Shown piece after piece: positions 17,120-24,692 of a stretch of DNA of 64,000 nt. The stretch lies in the NCBI GenBank assembly GCA_044337515.1, contig JBIINK010000003.1, positions 12,885 through 76,884 of the forward strand, read 5' to 3'. Numbering within the stretch: position 1 is the stretch's first letter; each line of letters starts with the position of its first letter. A program made the translations under genes and the position numbers. A model generated the notes under the pieces. It saw only the letters and a list, made by a program, of their open reading frames with translations. It was not told the DNA's origin and made no database searches. The stretch comes from CAJBVG01 sp044337515 (GTDB lineage: Bacteria; Bacteroidota; Bacteroidia; Sphingobacteriales; Sphingobacteriaceae).

Positions 17120-17785
17120 TTAGAAATAAAAGCCTAAAGAAAGGCCTAATCGAGGCAATACTCCATTAAAACTTTGTCCGAATTGATCAATTCCCGTATC
17201 TACATTTTCTGTAAATGTGGTTTTTATATTTGCTGTTTTAGCAATTACACCAAAATAACCATCCACAAAAAATCCAATATTTAAATCGGCACGCATCCCA
17301 AAATACACGAATGCATCTACTCTATTCGTAGTTTGTTTATAGGTATTTAGTGAATATTTTGTGGCTGAAGAACCAAAATTATCAATATAATCAATCCAAC
17401 CGTAATCTTTAAATTTATAATTCACATGACTATAACCCACACCTGCTTTTACATAGCCCAAGCGGTTTAGCTTATTATTGATTCGTAAGTATTTTCTAAA
17501 AGATAAATCTACACCACCACCAGACATCATAAAATTTTCTTTACCGGGTGAATTGCTTGTTCCATAACCATAATCAAAAGAATAGTAGATTGGCATAATA
17601 CCAATGCCATTCATGAAATTCTTATCTAAAGAACGCTCATATTCTATGCGATACGCTCCAAAAAGAAAGCCAGAAGTATGTAACCAAAATGAACTCTTTT
17701 TAATAGCGCTACTGTCGGTTTGAGCATTTACTGAAGTCGACACAATGCTCAATAACATGAGCATAAAAATAATTTTCGTTTTCAT
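17120..17785 (-). CDS. Secreted outer-membrane beta-barrel-like protein
   Basis: This 221-residue protein has a signal peptide (residues about 1-21, ending NAQ). The rest is built of alternating strands (SGFLFGAYRIEYERSL, YVKAGVGYSHVNYKF, VDAFVYFGMRADLNIGFFVDGYFGV) and ends with the strand LPRLGLSLGFYF. A C-terminal Phe after alternating hydrophobics is typical of outer-membrane barrels. It resembles small 8-stranded barrels but I cannot assign a family. Its first base overlaps the last base of the LVIVD second-half gene, suggesting one transcript with the two LVIVD-like lipoproteins. Confidence 0.6.
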   Translation of the reverse strand: MKTKIIFMLMLLSIVSTSVNAQTDSSAIKKSSFWLHTSGFLFGAYRIEYERSLDKNFMNGIGIMPIYYSFDYGYGTSNSPGKENFMMSGGGVDLSFRKYLRINNKLNRLGYVKAGVGYSHVNYKFKDYGWIDYIDNFGSSATKYSLNTYKQTTNRVDAFVYFGMRADLNIGFFVDGYFGVIAKTANIKTTFTENVDTGIDQFGQSFNGVLPRLGLSLGFYF

Positions 17786-18552
17786 TATTGTCCGATTAAA
17801 ATACTACTTAATAAAGTTAAATCTCCATTCGCATAGGAGTATTGATAAAACCCTGTGCTCGAAGTCAACATTAGTTTATTATTAAATGGAATCACATCAT
17901 TTGCTTTTACATTAAACGAATGCAATAGCACTAAGGAATCCACATTACTTTTATCATACATTTTCAAGTGATCATCACATACAAAAAGGTAATTGCTATC
18001 AATACCTAATCCTTGTGGCGACGTCATGTTGTAACTCACCCTTAATGCTGGGGCAGTTAAACTAGTAATGTCTATTATTTCTAAGGCATTAATTCCTCTC
18101 CAACAACGATTGTTGGCAGTAGAATTTAAGGTTACATAAGCGAAAGAATCGTCGGCAACCACTGGATCGCAACTGTAAATATGACTATAGAATGATTTGT
18201 AAACCGCGTAATTAGAACCAGTTAAGGAATAAATAAACATACCCGAACTAGTACCTACAAACAAAGCGTCTTTTCTACAAAAAATAGTTTCAATGGAGTT
18301 GTTTAAATAAAGCGTTTGAAATAAAGTTAAGCTTCCATTACTTTCTATGGTATACGTTTTCGCATTTTCTCCACTTAAAGTAAATATTTTATTGTCCTTT
18401 ACCGCGAAGCGAGCTAAGGAACCTGTTGTTCCTGTTGAGGTACCTCCAGGACTAAGATTTGATTCTCCAGCACCGCAAGAAATTAAATAGCTTGCAATTC
18501 CTATGATTACAACTATATTCAGTAGTCTAGTTATGTTTCTCATTTTTCCCAT
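17785..18552 (-). CDS. LVIVD-like repeat lipoprotein, C-terminal half
   Basis: This 255-residue lipoprotein has Cys26 as its lipidation site (YLISC); a second ATG three codons in is equally plausible. A Gly/Ser/Thr-rich linker follows, then beta-propeller-like LVIVD repeats: SLARFAVKDNKIFTLSG, IETIFCRKDALFVGTSSGMFIYS, SCDPVVADDSFAYVTLN, GINALEIIDIT, PQGLGIDSNYLFVCD. This is the order seen in the second half of Bacteroidota LVIVD lipoproteins of about 430 residues. The first half is encoded by the upstream gene, which overlaps this one by 13 bp in another frame. Its own lipobox argues that it is a separate gene and not just a frameshift fragment. Confidence 0.75.
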   Translation of the reverse strand: MGKMRNITRLLNIVVIIGIASYLISCGAGESNLSPGGTSTGTTGSLARFAVKDNKIFTLSGENAKTYTIESNGSLTLFQTLYLNNSIETIFCRKDALFVGTSSGMFIYSLTGSNYAVYKSFYSHIYSCDPVVADDSFAYVTLNSTANNRCWRGINALEIIDITSLTAPALRVSYNMTSPQGLGIDSNYLFVCDDHLKMYDKSNVDSLVLLHSFNVKANDVIPFNNKLMLTSSTGFYQYSYANGDLTLLSSILIGQ

Positions 18553-19067
18553 CCTACAATAATTAAATCTTCTTCTCTATTCGATACTCTGTATATGTAT
18601 GGAAGATATCCTAAGTCAGGTGGATAAAGCTCAGGGAAGGCATCTCTTTGACGAGCTGAAACCGTAACCTGTGTAACATTGCTGATATTTAAAGTGACCA
18701 AATCCACGGCATTATCTACAAATAAAAAGTTGTCTTTTGAGGCAATATCTATGCAACCAGGAACCCTAATGAAGGATACTTTTGTAGGTACCGAAGGATT
18801 CGAATTATCGATCACATGTACTCCTTGGTATTTCTCTACTAAAAATATATAGTTTTGATAGACAAGCATTTTGCCCGGCTCAAGTAGTTTTTGTGATGTC
18901 ATAGACTTCACAGAAGTTTCGAGTTGAGCTCTTGTCATAAACAAGGGAGTATATGACGTTTCGGGCGGCATAGGCTCTATGGTGTAAATCGGACAAGCAT
19001 ACAAGAAAATAGAGAGTATGGGCAGTAGAAATAACCAATGTTTACGATAGATATTTGGGGTTGCCAT
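18540..19067 (-). CDS. LVIVD-like repeat lipoprotein, N-terminal half
   Basis: This 175-residue protein has a signal peptide and lipobox Cys25 (FLYAC). It then follows the N-terminal half of LVIVD lipoproteins: KLLEPGKMLVYQNYIFLVEKYQGVHVIDNSNPSVPTKVSFI-type strands, GCIDIASKDNFLFVDNAVDLVTLNIS, and a final YRVSNREEDLIIVGW. In single-chain relatives the IVGW segment is followed by a Gly-rich linker and the second half. Here the frame stops two codons later (Glu-Lys) and the next gene starts inside it. Function is unknown; the family is secreted and probably binds other surface proteins. Confidence 0.72.
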   Translation of the reverse strand: MATPNIYRKHWLFLLPILSIFLYACPIYTIEPMPPETSYTPLFMTRAQLETSVKSMTSQKLLEPGKMLVYQNYIFLVEKYQGVHVIDNSNPSVPTKVSFIRVPGCIDIASKDNFLFVDNAVDLVTLNISNVTQVTVSARQRDAFPELYPPDLGYLPYIYRVSNREEDLIIVGWEK

Positions 19068-19088
19068 TTTAAAAGTTTAAATAACTTA

Positions 19089-19096
19089 TATATTTG
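19089..19096 (+). promoter_or_regulatory. Candidate -7 box for the LpoB gene
   Basis: TATATTTG matches the Bacteroidota -7 consensus TAnnTTTG and would start transcription about 40 nt before the ATG at 19145. I see no clear -33 TTG at the usual spacing, so support is weak. Confidence 0.35.
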
Positions 19097-19144
19097 ATAG
19101 AAAATAAACGTTATTGCACTATAAAAGTAAAGAAATAAACTAAT

Positions 19145-19735
19145 ATGAAAAAGGCCTATTTAATAATTACTACGTTATTCCTAACCTCTTTGGTATTCAC
19201 AGGATGTAAAACTAGAAAAGTAGAGCGTATTGACCCTACTCAACAAACCGATTTAAGTGGACGTTGGAACGACACCGACTCTCGTTTGGTTTCTAATGAA
19301 ATGATTAGCGATTGCATGGCAAAACCATGGAGAACTGAATTCACTACTGCAAAAGGCAAAAGACCTGTTGTGATTATAGGAACAGTAAGAAACAAAACTA
19401 CCGAACACATCGATCCAGAAACATTTATTAAAGATATTGAAAAAGCATACATCAATTCTGGATTAGTATCTGTTGTACAAGCTGGCGAAGCAAGAAAAGA
19501 ATTACGTGATGAACGTAACGATCAACAAACATTTTCATCTAATGACACCAAGAAAAAATGGGGATTAGAAAAAGGTGCTGACTTTATGTTGAATGGTGTG
19601 ATTACTTCTATTGTTGACCAATACGGTAAAAACAAAGTAGTGTACTACCAAATCGATTTAGAATTAACCAATTTAGAAACCAATGAAAAGGTTTGGATTG
19701 GCGATAAAAAAATCAAAAAAGCAGTTCAAAACTAA
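19145..19735 (+). CDS. LpoB-like penicillin-binding-protein activator lipoprotein
   Basis: This 196-residue lipoprotein (lipobox FTGC, Cys21) matches the LpoB/CsgG-like family: LSGRWNDTDSRLVSNEMI near the N-terminus, then RPVVIIGTVRNKTTEHIDPETF, then a helix with VVQAGEARKELRDER, then KWGLEKGADFMLNGVITSI and the C-terminal strands LELTNLETNEKVWIGDKKIKK. In E. coli LpoB activates PBP1b from the outer membrane; a similar role in peptidoglycan synthesis is only inferred here. It is followed by a hairpin and then by the COG3014-like lipoprotein gene with which it is usually paired. Confidence 0.82.
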   Translation: MKKAYLIITTLFLTSLVFTGCKTRKVERIDPTQQTDLSGRWNDTDSRLVSNEMISDCMAKPWRTEFTTAKGKRPVVIIGTVRNKTTEHIDPETFIKDIEKAYINSGLVSVVQAGEARKELRDERNDQQTFSSNDTKKKWGLEKGADFMLNGVITSIVDQYGKNKVVYYQIDLELTNLETNEKVWIGDKKIKKAVQN

Positions 19736-19743
19736 TTTAAATT

Positions 19744-19777
19744 AAATAGCGAACTAATTAACCTTAGTTCGCTATTT
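19744..19777. terminator. 14-bp hairpin between the LpoB and COG3014-like genes
   Basis: AAATAGCGAACTAA and its exact reverse complement flank the loop TTAACC. No long T-run follows, so it may attenuate rather than fully stop transcription into the next gene 22 bp on. Confidence 0.7.
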
Positions 19778-19798
19778 CTCTATTATAACCATGGCATC

Positions 19799-21244
19799 GT
19801 GAAGAAGCAACTCCACTATTTATTACTGTTTGTATCCATTCTTTTTATCAGTTCTTGTGCTACGTATTATCAAAAGTTAGCCGAGTTTAACAGTAATGTT
19901 GAGCAAGGAAATATTACGAAAGCAAAAGAACTTCTTGATAAAGATAAAAAAGGACCTGAAGGCAAAAATAAATTATTGTACTACATGAATCGTGGTACAA
20001 TAGAAATGCTATTGGGAAATTATGAGAAGAGTAATGAGTACTTTAATGTGGCAGATGTTTTAATTGAAGATTATAACAAAGAACTAAGTTCACAAGCATT
20101 AGCATTGTTAACGAATTCGATGGCTACCGAATATGGTGGTGAAGATTTCGAAAGGGTACTAATTCATTATTACAAAGCCTTGAATTATGTTCAATTAGGT
20201 CAGCATGATGATGCCATTATAGAATGCCGTAGAATAAACTTAAAGCTTCAAAAACTAAACGATAAATACTCCAAAAAGAACCGTTATTCGGAAGATGCAT
20301 TCGGGTTAAACTTAATGGGTATTATTTACGAATCGGCTGGAGAAACCAATGATGCCTTTATTGCTTATCGCAATGCAGTAGAATCTTACGAAAAAATTTA
20401 CGAACCTCAATTTAAAACTGGCGTTCCCTTACAATTAAAGAAAGATGTTATACGTACGGCGTATGAAATTGGATTTGATGATGAAGGCCGACGTTTTGAA
20501 GAAAAATTTAAGTTGAAAGATGAACCCCGAAACAAAGAGAATGGAGAACTCCTTTTCTTTTGGAATAATGGTTTAGGTCCTGTTAAAGCAGAGAACAGCA
20601 TAAACTTTAGCATCATTAAAGGTGAAGGTGGCTATGTTACTTTTGCCAATGATGAATTAGGGTTAAGCATTCCGTTCCCTCTTCCTCAAGGTAAAAGCAC
20701 TAATTCTGCATTAGGCGATTTAGAATTTATTCGTGTTGCTTTTCCAAAATATGTTGAACGTACTCCTTATTACAAGGAAGCTTCTGTTCAAGTAGGCAAT
20801 ACCAATTATGGATTTGATATTGCCGAAAACATCAACAACATTGCTTTTAAAACCTTGCATGATCGCATGCTTAGAGAGTTAAGCACTTCTTTATTACGAT
20901 TAGCCACTAAAAAAGTAGCTGAATATGCGGCAAGAGACCAAAATCAAAATGTTGGTTCTTTAGTAGGTATTGTAAATGCCATTACAGAAAAGGCCGATAC
21001 TAGAAATTGGCAAACCCTGCCCTATTCTATTTCTTACACAAGAATTTCACTTCCTCCTGGGGCACAGGAAATAAAACTGAAACTTACATCGTTTGATAAT
21101 AAGCAAGTTAAAGAACAAAAGTTTAACTTTGTAATACAAAAGGGTAAAACAACATTCCAATCGTATCAGAACTTTGAGTGTAAACCGTACTATATGCCCG
21201 GTTTTATGCCTGCTGATCAACGAATAATGAATGATATGCGATAA
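19799..21244 (+). CDS. COG3014-like TPR lipoprotein
   Basis: This 481-residue lipoprotein (lipobox ISSC, Cys20) starts with GTG at 19799. The ATG eight bases earlier is followed after two codons by a stop (TGA overlapping the GTG), so GTG is the only sensible start. Residues about 25-200 are TPR-like helices (NRGTIEMLLGNYEKSNEYFN, YYKALNYVQLGQHDDAIIECRRI, FGLNLMGIIYESAGETNDAFIAYRNAV). The C-terminal half is beta-rich and contains LPYSISYTRISLPPGAQEIKL. This architecture matches COG3014 proteins, regularly found beside LpoB. A structural or regulatory role in the envelope is likely. Confidence 0.8.
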   Translation: MKKQLHYLLLFVSILFISSCATYYQKLAEFNSNVEQGNITKAKELLDKDKKGPEGKNKLLYYMNRGTIEMLLGNYEKSNEYFNVADVLIEDYNKELSSQALALLTNSMATEYGGEDFERVLIHYYKALNYVQLGQHDDAIIECRRINLKLQKLNDKYSKKNRYSEDAFGLNLMGIIYESAGETNDAFIAYRNAVESYEKIYEPQFKTGVPLQLKKDVIRTAYEIGFDDEGRRFEEKFKLKDEPRNKENGELLFFWNNGLGPVKAENSINFSIIKGEGGYVTFANDELGLSIPFPLPQGKSTNSALGDLEFIRVAFPKYVERTPYYKEASVQVGNTNYGFDIAENINNIAFKTLHDRMLRELSTSLLRLATKKVAEYAARDQNQNVGSLVGIVNAITEKADTRNWQTLPYSISYTRISLPPGAQEIKLKLTSFDNKQVKEQKFNFVIQKGKTTFQSYQNFECKPYYMPGFMPADQRIMNDMR

Positions 21245-21248
21245 TCAA

Positions 21249-21626
21249 ATGAAAAATAAATTCTTTATTTCTCTATTCATTTTACTGAGCAGTTTGGCCT
21301 TTAGTCAGTCTGCCTTAAAAGTAAATTCAATAGAATTTAAAGCAAGCTATTTTAAATATCGTGGCGTATTATTAGATGTTCGCACTCCAAGCGAATACAA
21401 TGAAGGGCATATCGAAAATGCTAGAAACCTTGATTTCTCAGCAAGTACTTTCGAAACCGAAATCGATAAACTCGATAGAGAGCAAACTGTATTTTTATAT
21501 TGTGCCATTGGAGTTAGAAGCACAAAAGCGGCTAACCTATTACGTAAAAAAGGATTTAAACATGTATTCGACTTAGACGGTGGTTATACTGATTTAATAA
21601 AAGTGGGGATGAAGAGTGTGAAGTAA
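21249..21626 (+). CDS. Secreted rhodanese-like protein
   Basis: The likely start is the ATG at 21249 (an in-frame ATG 18 bp earlier overlaps the previous gene). This gives 125 residues with a signal peptide (KNKFFISLFILLSSLAFSQ). A single rhodanese domain follows, with VLLDVRTPSEYNEGHIENARN and the active-site loop YCAIGVRS with its catalytic Cys. It should be periplasmic or surface-exposed and act in sulfur transfer or disulfide chemistry. Its stop overlaps the mnmD start by one base. mnmD modifies a 2-thiouridine-containing tRNA, but this rhodanese is exported and so is unlikely to supply that sulfur. Confidence 0.87.
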   Translation: MKNKFFISLFILLSSLAFSQSALKVNSIEFKASYFKYRGVLLDVRTPSEYNEGHIENARNLDFSASTFETEIDKLDREQTVFLYCAIGVRSTKAANLLRKKGFKHVFDLDGGYTDLIKVGMKSVK

Positions 21627-22324
21627 TGACTGAACCCTCATTGTCTTTTATCCAAACTGCCGACGGCTCTAAAACACTTTACAATCCTAGTGTTGGCGAA
21701 AATTATCATTCCATTAATGGTGCACTTCAAGAATCTTTACATGTATTTGTAAAAGGTGGTTTAGAGTATTTCACTCAGAATACACTGAATAAAAACATCA
21801 GTATTTTAGAAGTTGGTTTTGGTACTGGATTAAATTTTCTTCTATCTGCAGATTATGCAGAACATCACCAAATTAATTTGCAATATACGGGCATAGAAGC
21901 CTACCCCCTCCCACCTGAAATCATAGAAAAAACAGGCTACCAAGAGTATTTAGAAAATAAAAACGTATGGGAATCTTTCATCCATAAATACGAAGATACT
22001 TTTCAAACAAAATCAGATATTACTTCTGCATGTTCGTTAAGAATTCATTCAACTCCTGTTTTGGAATTTGAAACTGAAGAACTTTTCGATATTATTTATT
22101 TTGATGCTTTTGCGAGAAATTATCAACCAGAAATGTGGAGTTTAGAAACCATCACACATGCCTGCAAGTTTTTAAAAGATAAAGGTATATTTGTAACCTA
22201 TAGCGTAACAGGTGAACTGAAACGGGCATTACGAAGTTTAGGCTTCGATATTCAACGCCCTGCAGGTGCAGCTGGTAAACGTGAAATGATGAGAGCCCTT
22301 TTGAACAAAAACAATGCTTTATAA
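21626..22324 (+). CDS. mnmD: tRNA (5-methylaminomethyl-2-thiouridine) methyltransferase MnmD
   Basis: MnmD methylates the aminomethyl group on U34 of several tRNAs, the last step of mnm5s2U synthesis. The 232-residue protein corresponds to the methyltransferase half of E. coli MnmC without the oxidase half, as usual in Bacteroidota. It shows LSFIQTADGSKTLYNP and ENYHSINGALQES near the N-terminus. The SAM-binding motif is ILEVGFGTGLNFLL (about 60-73), then IIYFDAFARNYQPEMWS and the late RPAGAAGKREMMRA. It overlaps pyrD by 11 bp, so translation is probably coupled. Confidence 0.92.
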   Translation: MTEPSLSFIQTADGSKTLYNPSVGENYHSINGALQESLHVFVKGGLEYFTQNTLNKNISILEVGFGTGLNFLLSADYAEHHQINLQYTGIEAYPLPPEIIEKTGYQEYLENKNVWESFIHKYEDTFQTKSDITSACSLRIHSTPVLEFETEELFDIIYFDAFARNYQPEMWSLETITHACKFLKDKGIFVTYSVTGELKRALRSLGFDIQRPAGAAGKREMMRALLNKNNAL

Positions 22325-23345
22325 AAACCTACTTCGACCATTATTTTTTCTAATTGATCCGGAAAAAATCCATCATCTCGTTTTTCAATTAATTAAATTT
22401 TCGCAATCGATACCAGGCATGAAAGCCTTGATACGATTGATGTTTGTGAAAACAGATACTCGGTTAGAACGAACTGTATTTGGCATTAAATTCCCTAACC
22501 CTGTAGGTTTAGCGGCTGGTTTTGATAAGGATGCTAAATTATATAGGGAGCTTTCAAACTTCGGATTTGGCTTCATCGAAATTGGAACCATTACCCCTTT
22601 AGCACAAGATGGTAATCCCAAACCACGTATGTTTCGTTTGCCAATTGATGGTGGATTGATTAACCGAATGGGTTTTAATAACATGGGCTTAGATGGTGCC
22701 ATTGAACGTTTAAAAAACAGACCAAACGATATTATTATTGGAGGAAATATTGGCAAAAACAAAGTGACTCCAAATGAAGAAGCAATTAGCGATTACGAGA
22801 AATGCTTCCAAGGATTATTTCCATATGTTGATTATTTTGTAGTCAATGTGAGTTCACCAAACACTCCCAATTTACGAGCATTGCAAGAGAAGGAACCTTT
22901 AAAAGCTTTGCTAAATCACCTTCAGATATTAAACACGAACAAACCTTCGCAGAAACCTATCTTATTAAAAATTGCACCCGATTTAACCGATGAGCAATTA
23001 GATGATATCATCGAAATTGTAAACGATACTAAAATTGCGGGTGTAATTGCTACCAATACTACTATTTCGAGAGCAGGACTACAATCCGACGCTACGAAAG
23101 TAGAATCGATTGGTGCTGGTGGATTAAGTGGTAAGCCTTTAACGAAACGATCTACAGAAGTAATACGCTACTTAGCCGAAAAATCAAACCATAGCTTCCC
23201 TATCATTGGGGTTGGTGGTATTCATAGTGAAAGTGATGCCATCGAGAAACTAAATGCAGGAGCTAGCCTAATTCAGCTTTATACAGGGTTTATTTATGAA
23301 GGGCCTGGGTTGGTGAAGCGGATTAATGATATGATAGTATGCTGA
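22314..23345 (+). CDS. pyrD: Dihydroorotate dehydrogenase (quinone), class 2
   Basis: PyrD oxidises dihydroorotate to orotate with FMN and passes electrons to the quinone pool. The 343-residue protein has the extended N-terminal helices of class 2 enzymes. Motifs include NPVGLAAGFDKDA, NRMGFNNMG and VNVSSPNTPNLR (Ser181 is the probable catalytic base), then LLKIAPDL, IATNTTISR and the phosphate site IIGVGGIHS and ASLIQLYTGF. It overlaps mnmD at its start. Its last codons (ATA GTA TGC TGA) run into a TATGCTGA/TATGCTAA repeat, so the natural C-terminus may have been altered by the array behind it. Confidence 0.96.
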   Translation: MLYKNLLRPLFFLIDPEKIHHLVFQLIKFSQSIPGMKALIRLMFVKTDTRLERTVFGIKFPNPVGLAAGFDKDAKLYRELSNFGFGFIEIGTITPLAQDGNPKPRMFRLPIDGGLINRMGFNNMGLDGAIERLKNRPNDIIIGGNIGKNKVTPNEEAISDYEKCFQGLFPYVDYFVVNVSSPNTPNLRALQEKEPLKALLNHLQILNTNKPSQKPILLKIAPDLTDEQLDDIIEIVNDTKIAGVIATNTTISRAGLQSDATKVESIGAGGLSGKPLTKRSTEVIRYLAEKSNHSFPIIGVGGIHSESDAIEKLNAGASLIQLYTGFIYEGPGLVKRINDMIVC

Positions 23346-23548
23346 TATGCTAATTTGGACATGGGACTCTGGACCCTAGACAATGGACAATGGACAATGG
23401 ACAATGTGCTAATGTGCTAATGTGCTAATGTGCCAATGTGCCAATGTGCCAATGATAATTTGAACAATTAGTCAATTTGGACAATTTGAACAATTAATCA
23501 TTTCGAGGTACGAAATACGAGCTACGAGGTACGAGCTACGAGCTTGGG
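23331..23548. repeat. Composite array of four short-period word families
   Basis: Immediately behind pyrD, and including its stop codon, several different arrays follow one another. They are TATGCTGA/TATGCTAA (23336-23352), GGACAATG x4 with GGACTCTG and GGACCCTA variants (23357-23406), ATGTGCTA x3 then ATGTGCCA x3 (23404-23452), TTTGAACAATTAGTCAA-like units (23459-23498), and TACGAGC/TACGAGG units (23506-23544). Periods are mostly 8 bp. GGACA words recur at 13763-13918 and 44650-44823, and TACGAG words at 29862-29907. Confidence 0.92.
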
Positions 23549-23554
23549 TAACGA

Positions 23555-23583
23555 AAAAATCCCGAGTGAAAACTCAGGATTAA
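23555..23583 (-). terminator. Hairpin terminator behind the small basic protein gene
   Basis: On the minus strand the stem ATCCTGAGT / ACTCGGGAT (one G-U pair) with loop TTTC is followed by TTTTTTCG. It lies just downstream of the 46-residue gene. Confidence 0.75.
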
Positions 23584-23608
23584 TATCTTTCTGAAAAGAA
23601 ATCAGCAA

Positions 23609-23749
23609 TTACGCTGCTGTTTCTTCAGTTGACGGACGAGCTACTGGCTTCTTAATTGATTTATCAGTCGCCATTTTCAAGCGTTGTTTTTTCAATCTAG
23701 AAACAGTTTTATTCATTCTGTCTTTTCTTTTAAGTCTTGTAACTGCCAT
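23609..23749 (-). CDS. Small basic conserved-type protein, 46 residues
   Basis: The ATG at 23749 opens a 46-codon frame ending TAA at 23609-23611. The product starts MAVTRLKRKDRMNKTVSRLK and is strongly basic in the first 36 residues, then ends with the acidic tail STEETAA. Bacteroidota often encode small proteins starting MAVTRLKRK, so the frame is probably real. It is flanked upstream by tRNA-Cys on the same strand (36 bp away) and downstream by a terminator, so a short tRNA-mRNA transcript is likely. An RNA- or ribosome-associated function would suit its charge but is not shown. Confidence 0.7.
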   Translation of the reverse strand: MAVTRLKRKDRMNKTVSRLKKQRLKMATDKSIKKPVARPSTEETAA

Positions 23750-23785
23750 TTTCTTAAAATTTTTATTCTATCTATATTTTTTTTG

Positions 23786-23856
23786 AGGTCGAGAGCGGAT
23801 TCGAACCGCTGTAGAAGGTTTTGCAGACCTCTGCCTAGCCACTCGGCCACTCGACC
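23786..23856 (-). tRNA. tRNA-Cys (GCA)
   Basis: Read on the minus strand, the 71-nt cloverleaf has the acceptor stem GGTCGAG/CTCGACC and discriminator U, as expected for Cys. The anticodon loop contains CTGCAAA, giving anticodon GCA (plus-strand TGC at 23822-23824). The T arm is GCGGTTCGAATCCGC. CCA is not encoded. Confidence 0.97.
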
Positions 23857-23921
23857 CTCTTTTTAGAGTCTGCAAATGTACTAAAATAAATTTTTAGCAC
23901 AAGCGAAAAACTAAAAATTGC

Positions 23922-24692
23922 TTAAAAATCGCGGCGTTTTGCTTCAGAACATAGAATTCCTGTGGCAATAGCCACATTCAACGACTCTGCATTACCGAAG
24001 GCTGGAATAGTTATTGGCTTGTTAATCAATGGTAAAACTTCAGCACTAATGCCATGAGATTCACTTCCCATCACTAACACCCCATTCATTTTACCTTCTA
24101 AAGTATATACATTTTCGCCTTCTAAGAGTGCTCCATAAATGTTAGTTGATGAATGTTCTGCTAACCATTCACTCAATAATTTTGTATGTATGTTCACTCG
24201 TAAAATAGATCCCATAGTGGATTGAATAACTTTGGGATTATAGATCTCTACGCAATCATCTGAACAGATGATATGTTCTATACCAAACCAATCGGCTATA
24301 CGAATAATAGTTCCCATATTCCCTGGATCTTTAACCCCATCTAAAACAAGAACTAAATGCTTAGCTAAATAGGCATCATAGATTGCATCGATTGATGGTT
24401 CCGCGGGCATTTCAACAACAGCTAAAACTTCAGGAGCAGTACTCATATTGCTGAGTTTCCCCATGTCTTCCTCGCGAATTACAACGATTTCTGTTTTTTT
24501 CGATAATTTTGAGGAAAGAAGTTCGTACTTTTCACGTTTATGTTCAAGTACATAAATACTGTGTACTACATACTCGGAAGAAAGAAATTCATCGCAAATC
24601 TTATCACCTTCAATGATAAATTGTTGATGTTCTTTGCGAAACTTCTTTTGTTGTAACGATTTAATATAGCTTATTTGTGATTTTGAAATCAT
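23922..24692 (-). CDS. TrmH/SpoU-family RNA 2'-O-methyltransferase
   Basis: This 256-residue SPOUT methyltransferase methylates a ribose in rRNA or tRNA. An N-terminal substrate-binding domain (about 1-100) is followed by the knotted domain. Its three motifs are visible: LVLDGVKDPGNMGTIIRIADWFG (motif 1, with the catalytic Arg), GVLVMGSESHGIS (motif 2) and ITIPAFGNAESLNVAIATGILC (motif 3). It is closest in layout to RlmB/TsnR-like enzymes, but the exact target base cannot be read. The 5' end overlaps the divergent tamL gene by 16 bp, so promoters of each must lie inside the other gene. Confidence 0.92.
   Translation of the reverse strand: MISKSQISYIKSLQQKKFRKEHQQFIIEGDKICDEFLSSEYVVHSIYVLEHKREKYELLSSKLSKKTEIVVIREEDMGKLSNMSTAPEVLAVVEMPAEPSIDAIYDAYLAKHLVLVLDGVKDPGNMGTIIRIADWFGIEHIICSDDCVEIYNPKVIQSTMGSILRVNIHTKLLSEWLAEHSSTNIYGALLEGENVYTLEGKMNGVLVMGSESHGISAEVLPLINKPITIPAFGNAESLNVAIATGILCSEAKRRDF

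Noticed and set aside
17785..19067. Simple sequencing frameshift in one LVIVD gene
   Set aside because: The second half has its own start, signal peptide and lipobox, so two genes explain the data better, although a read check would settle it.
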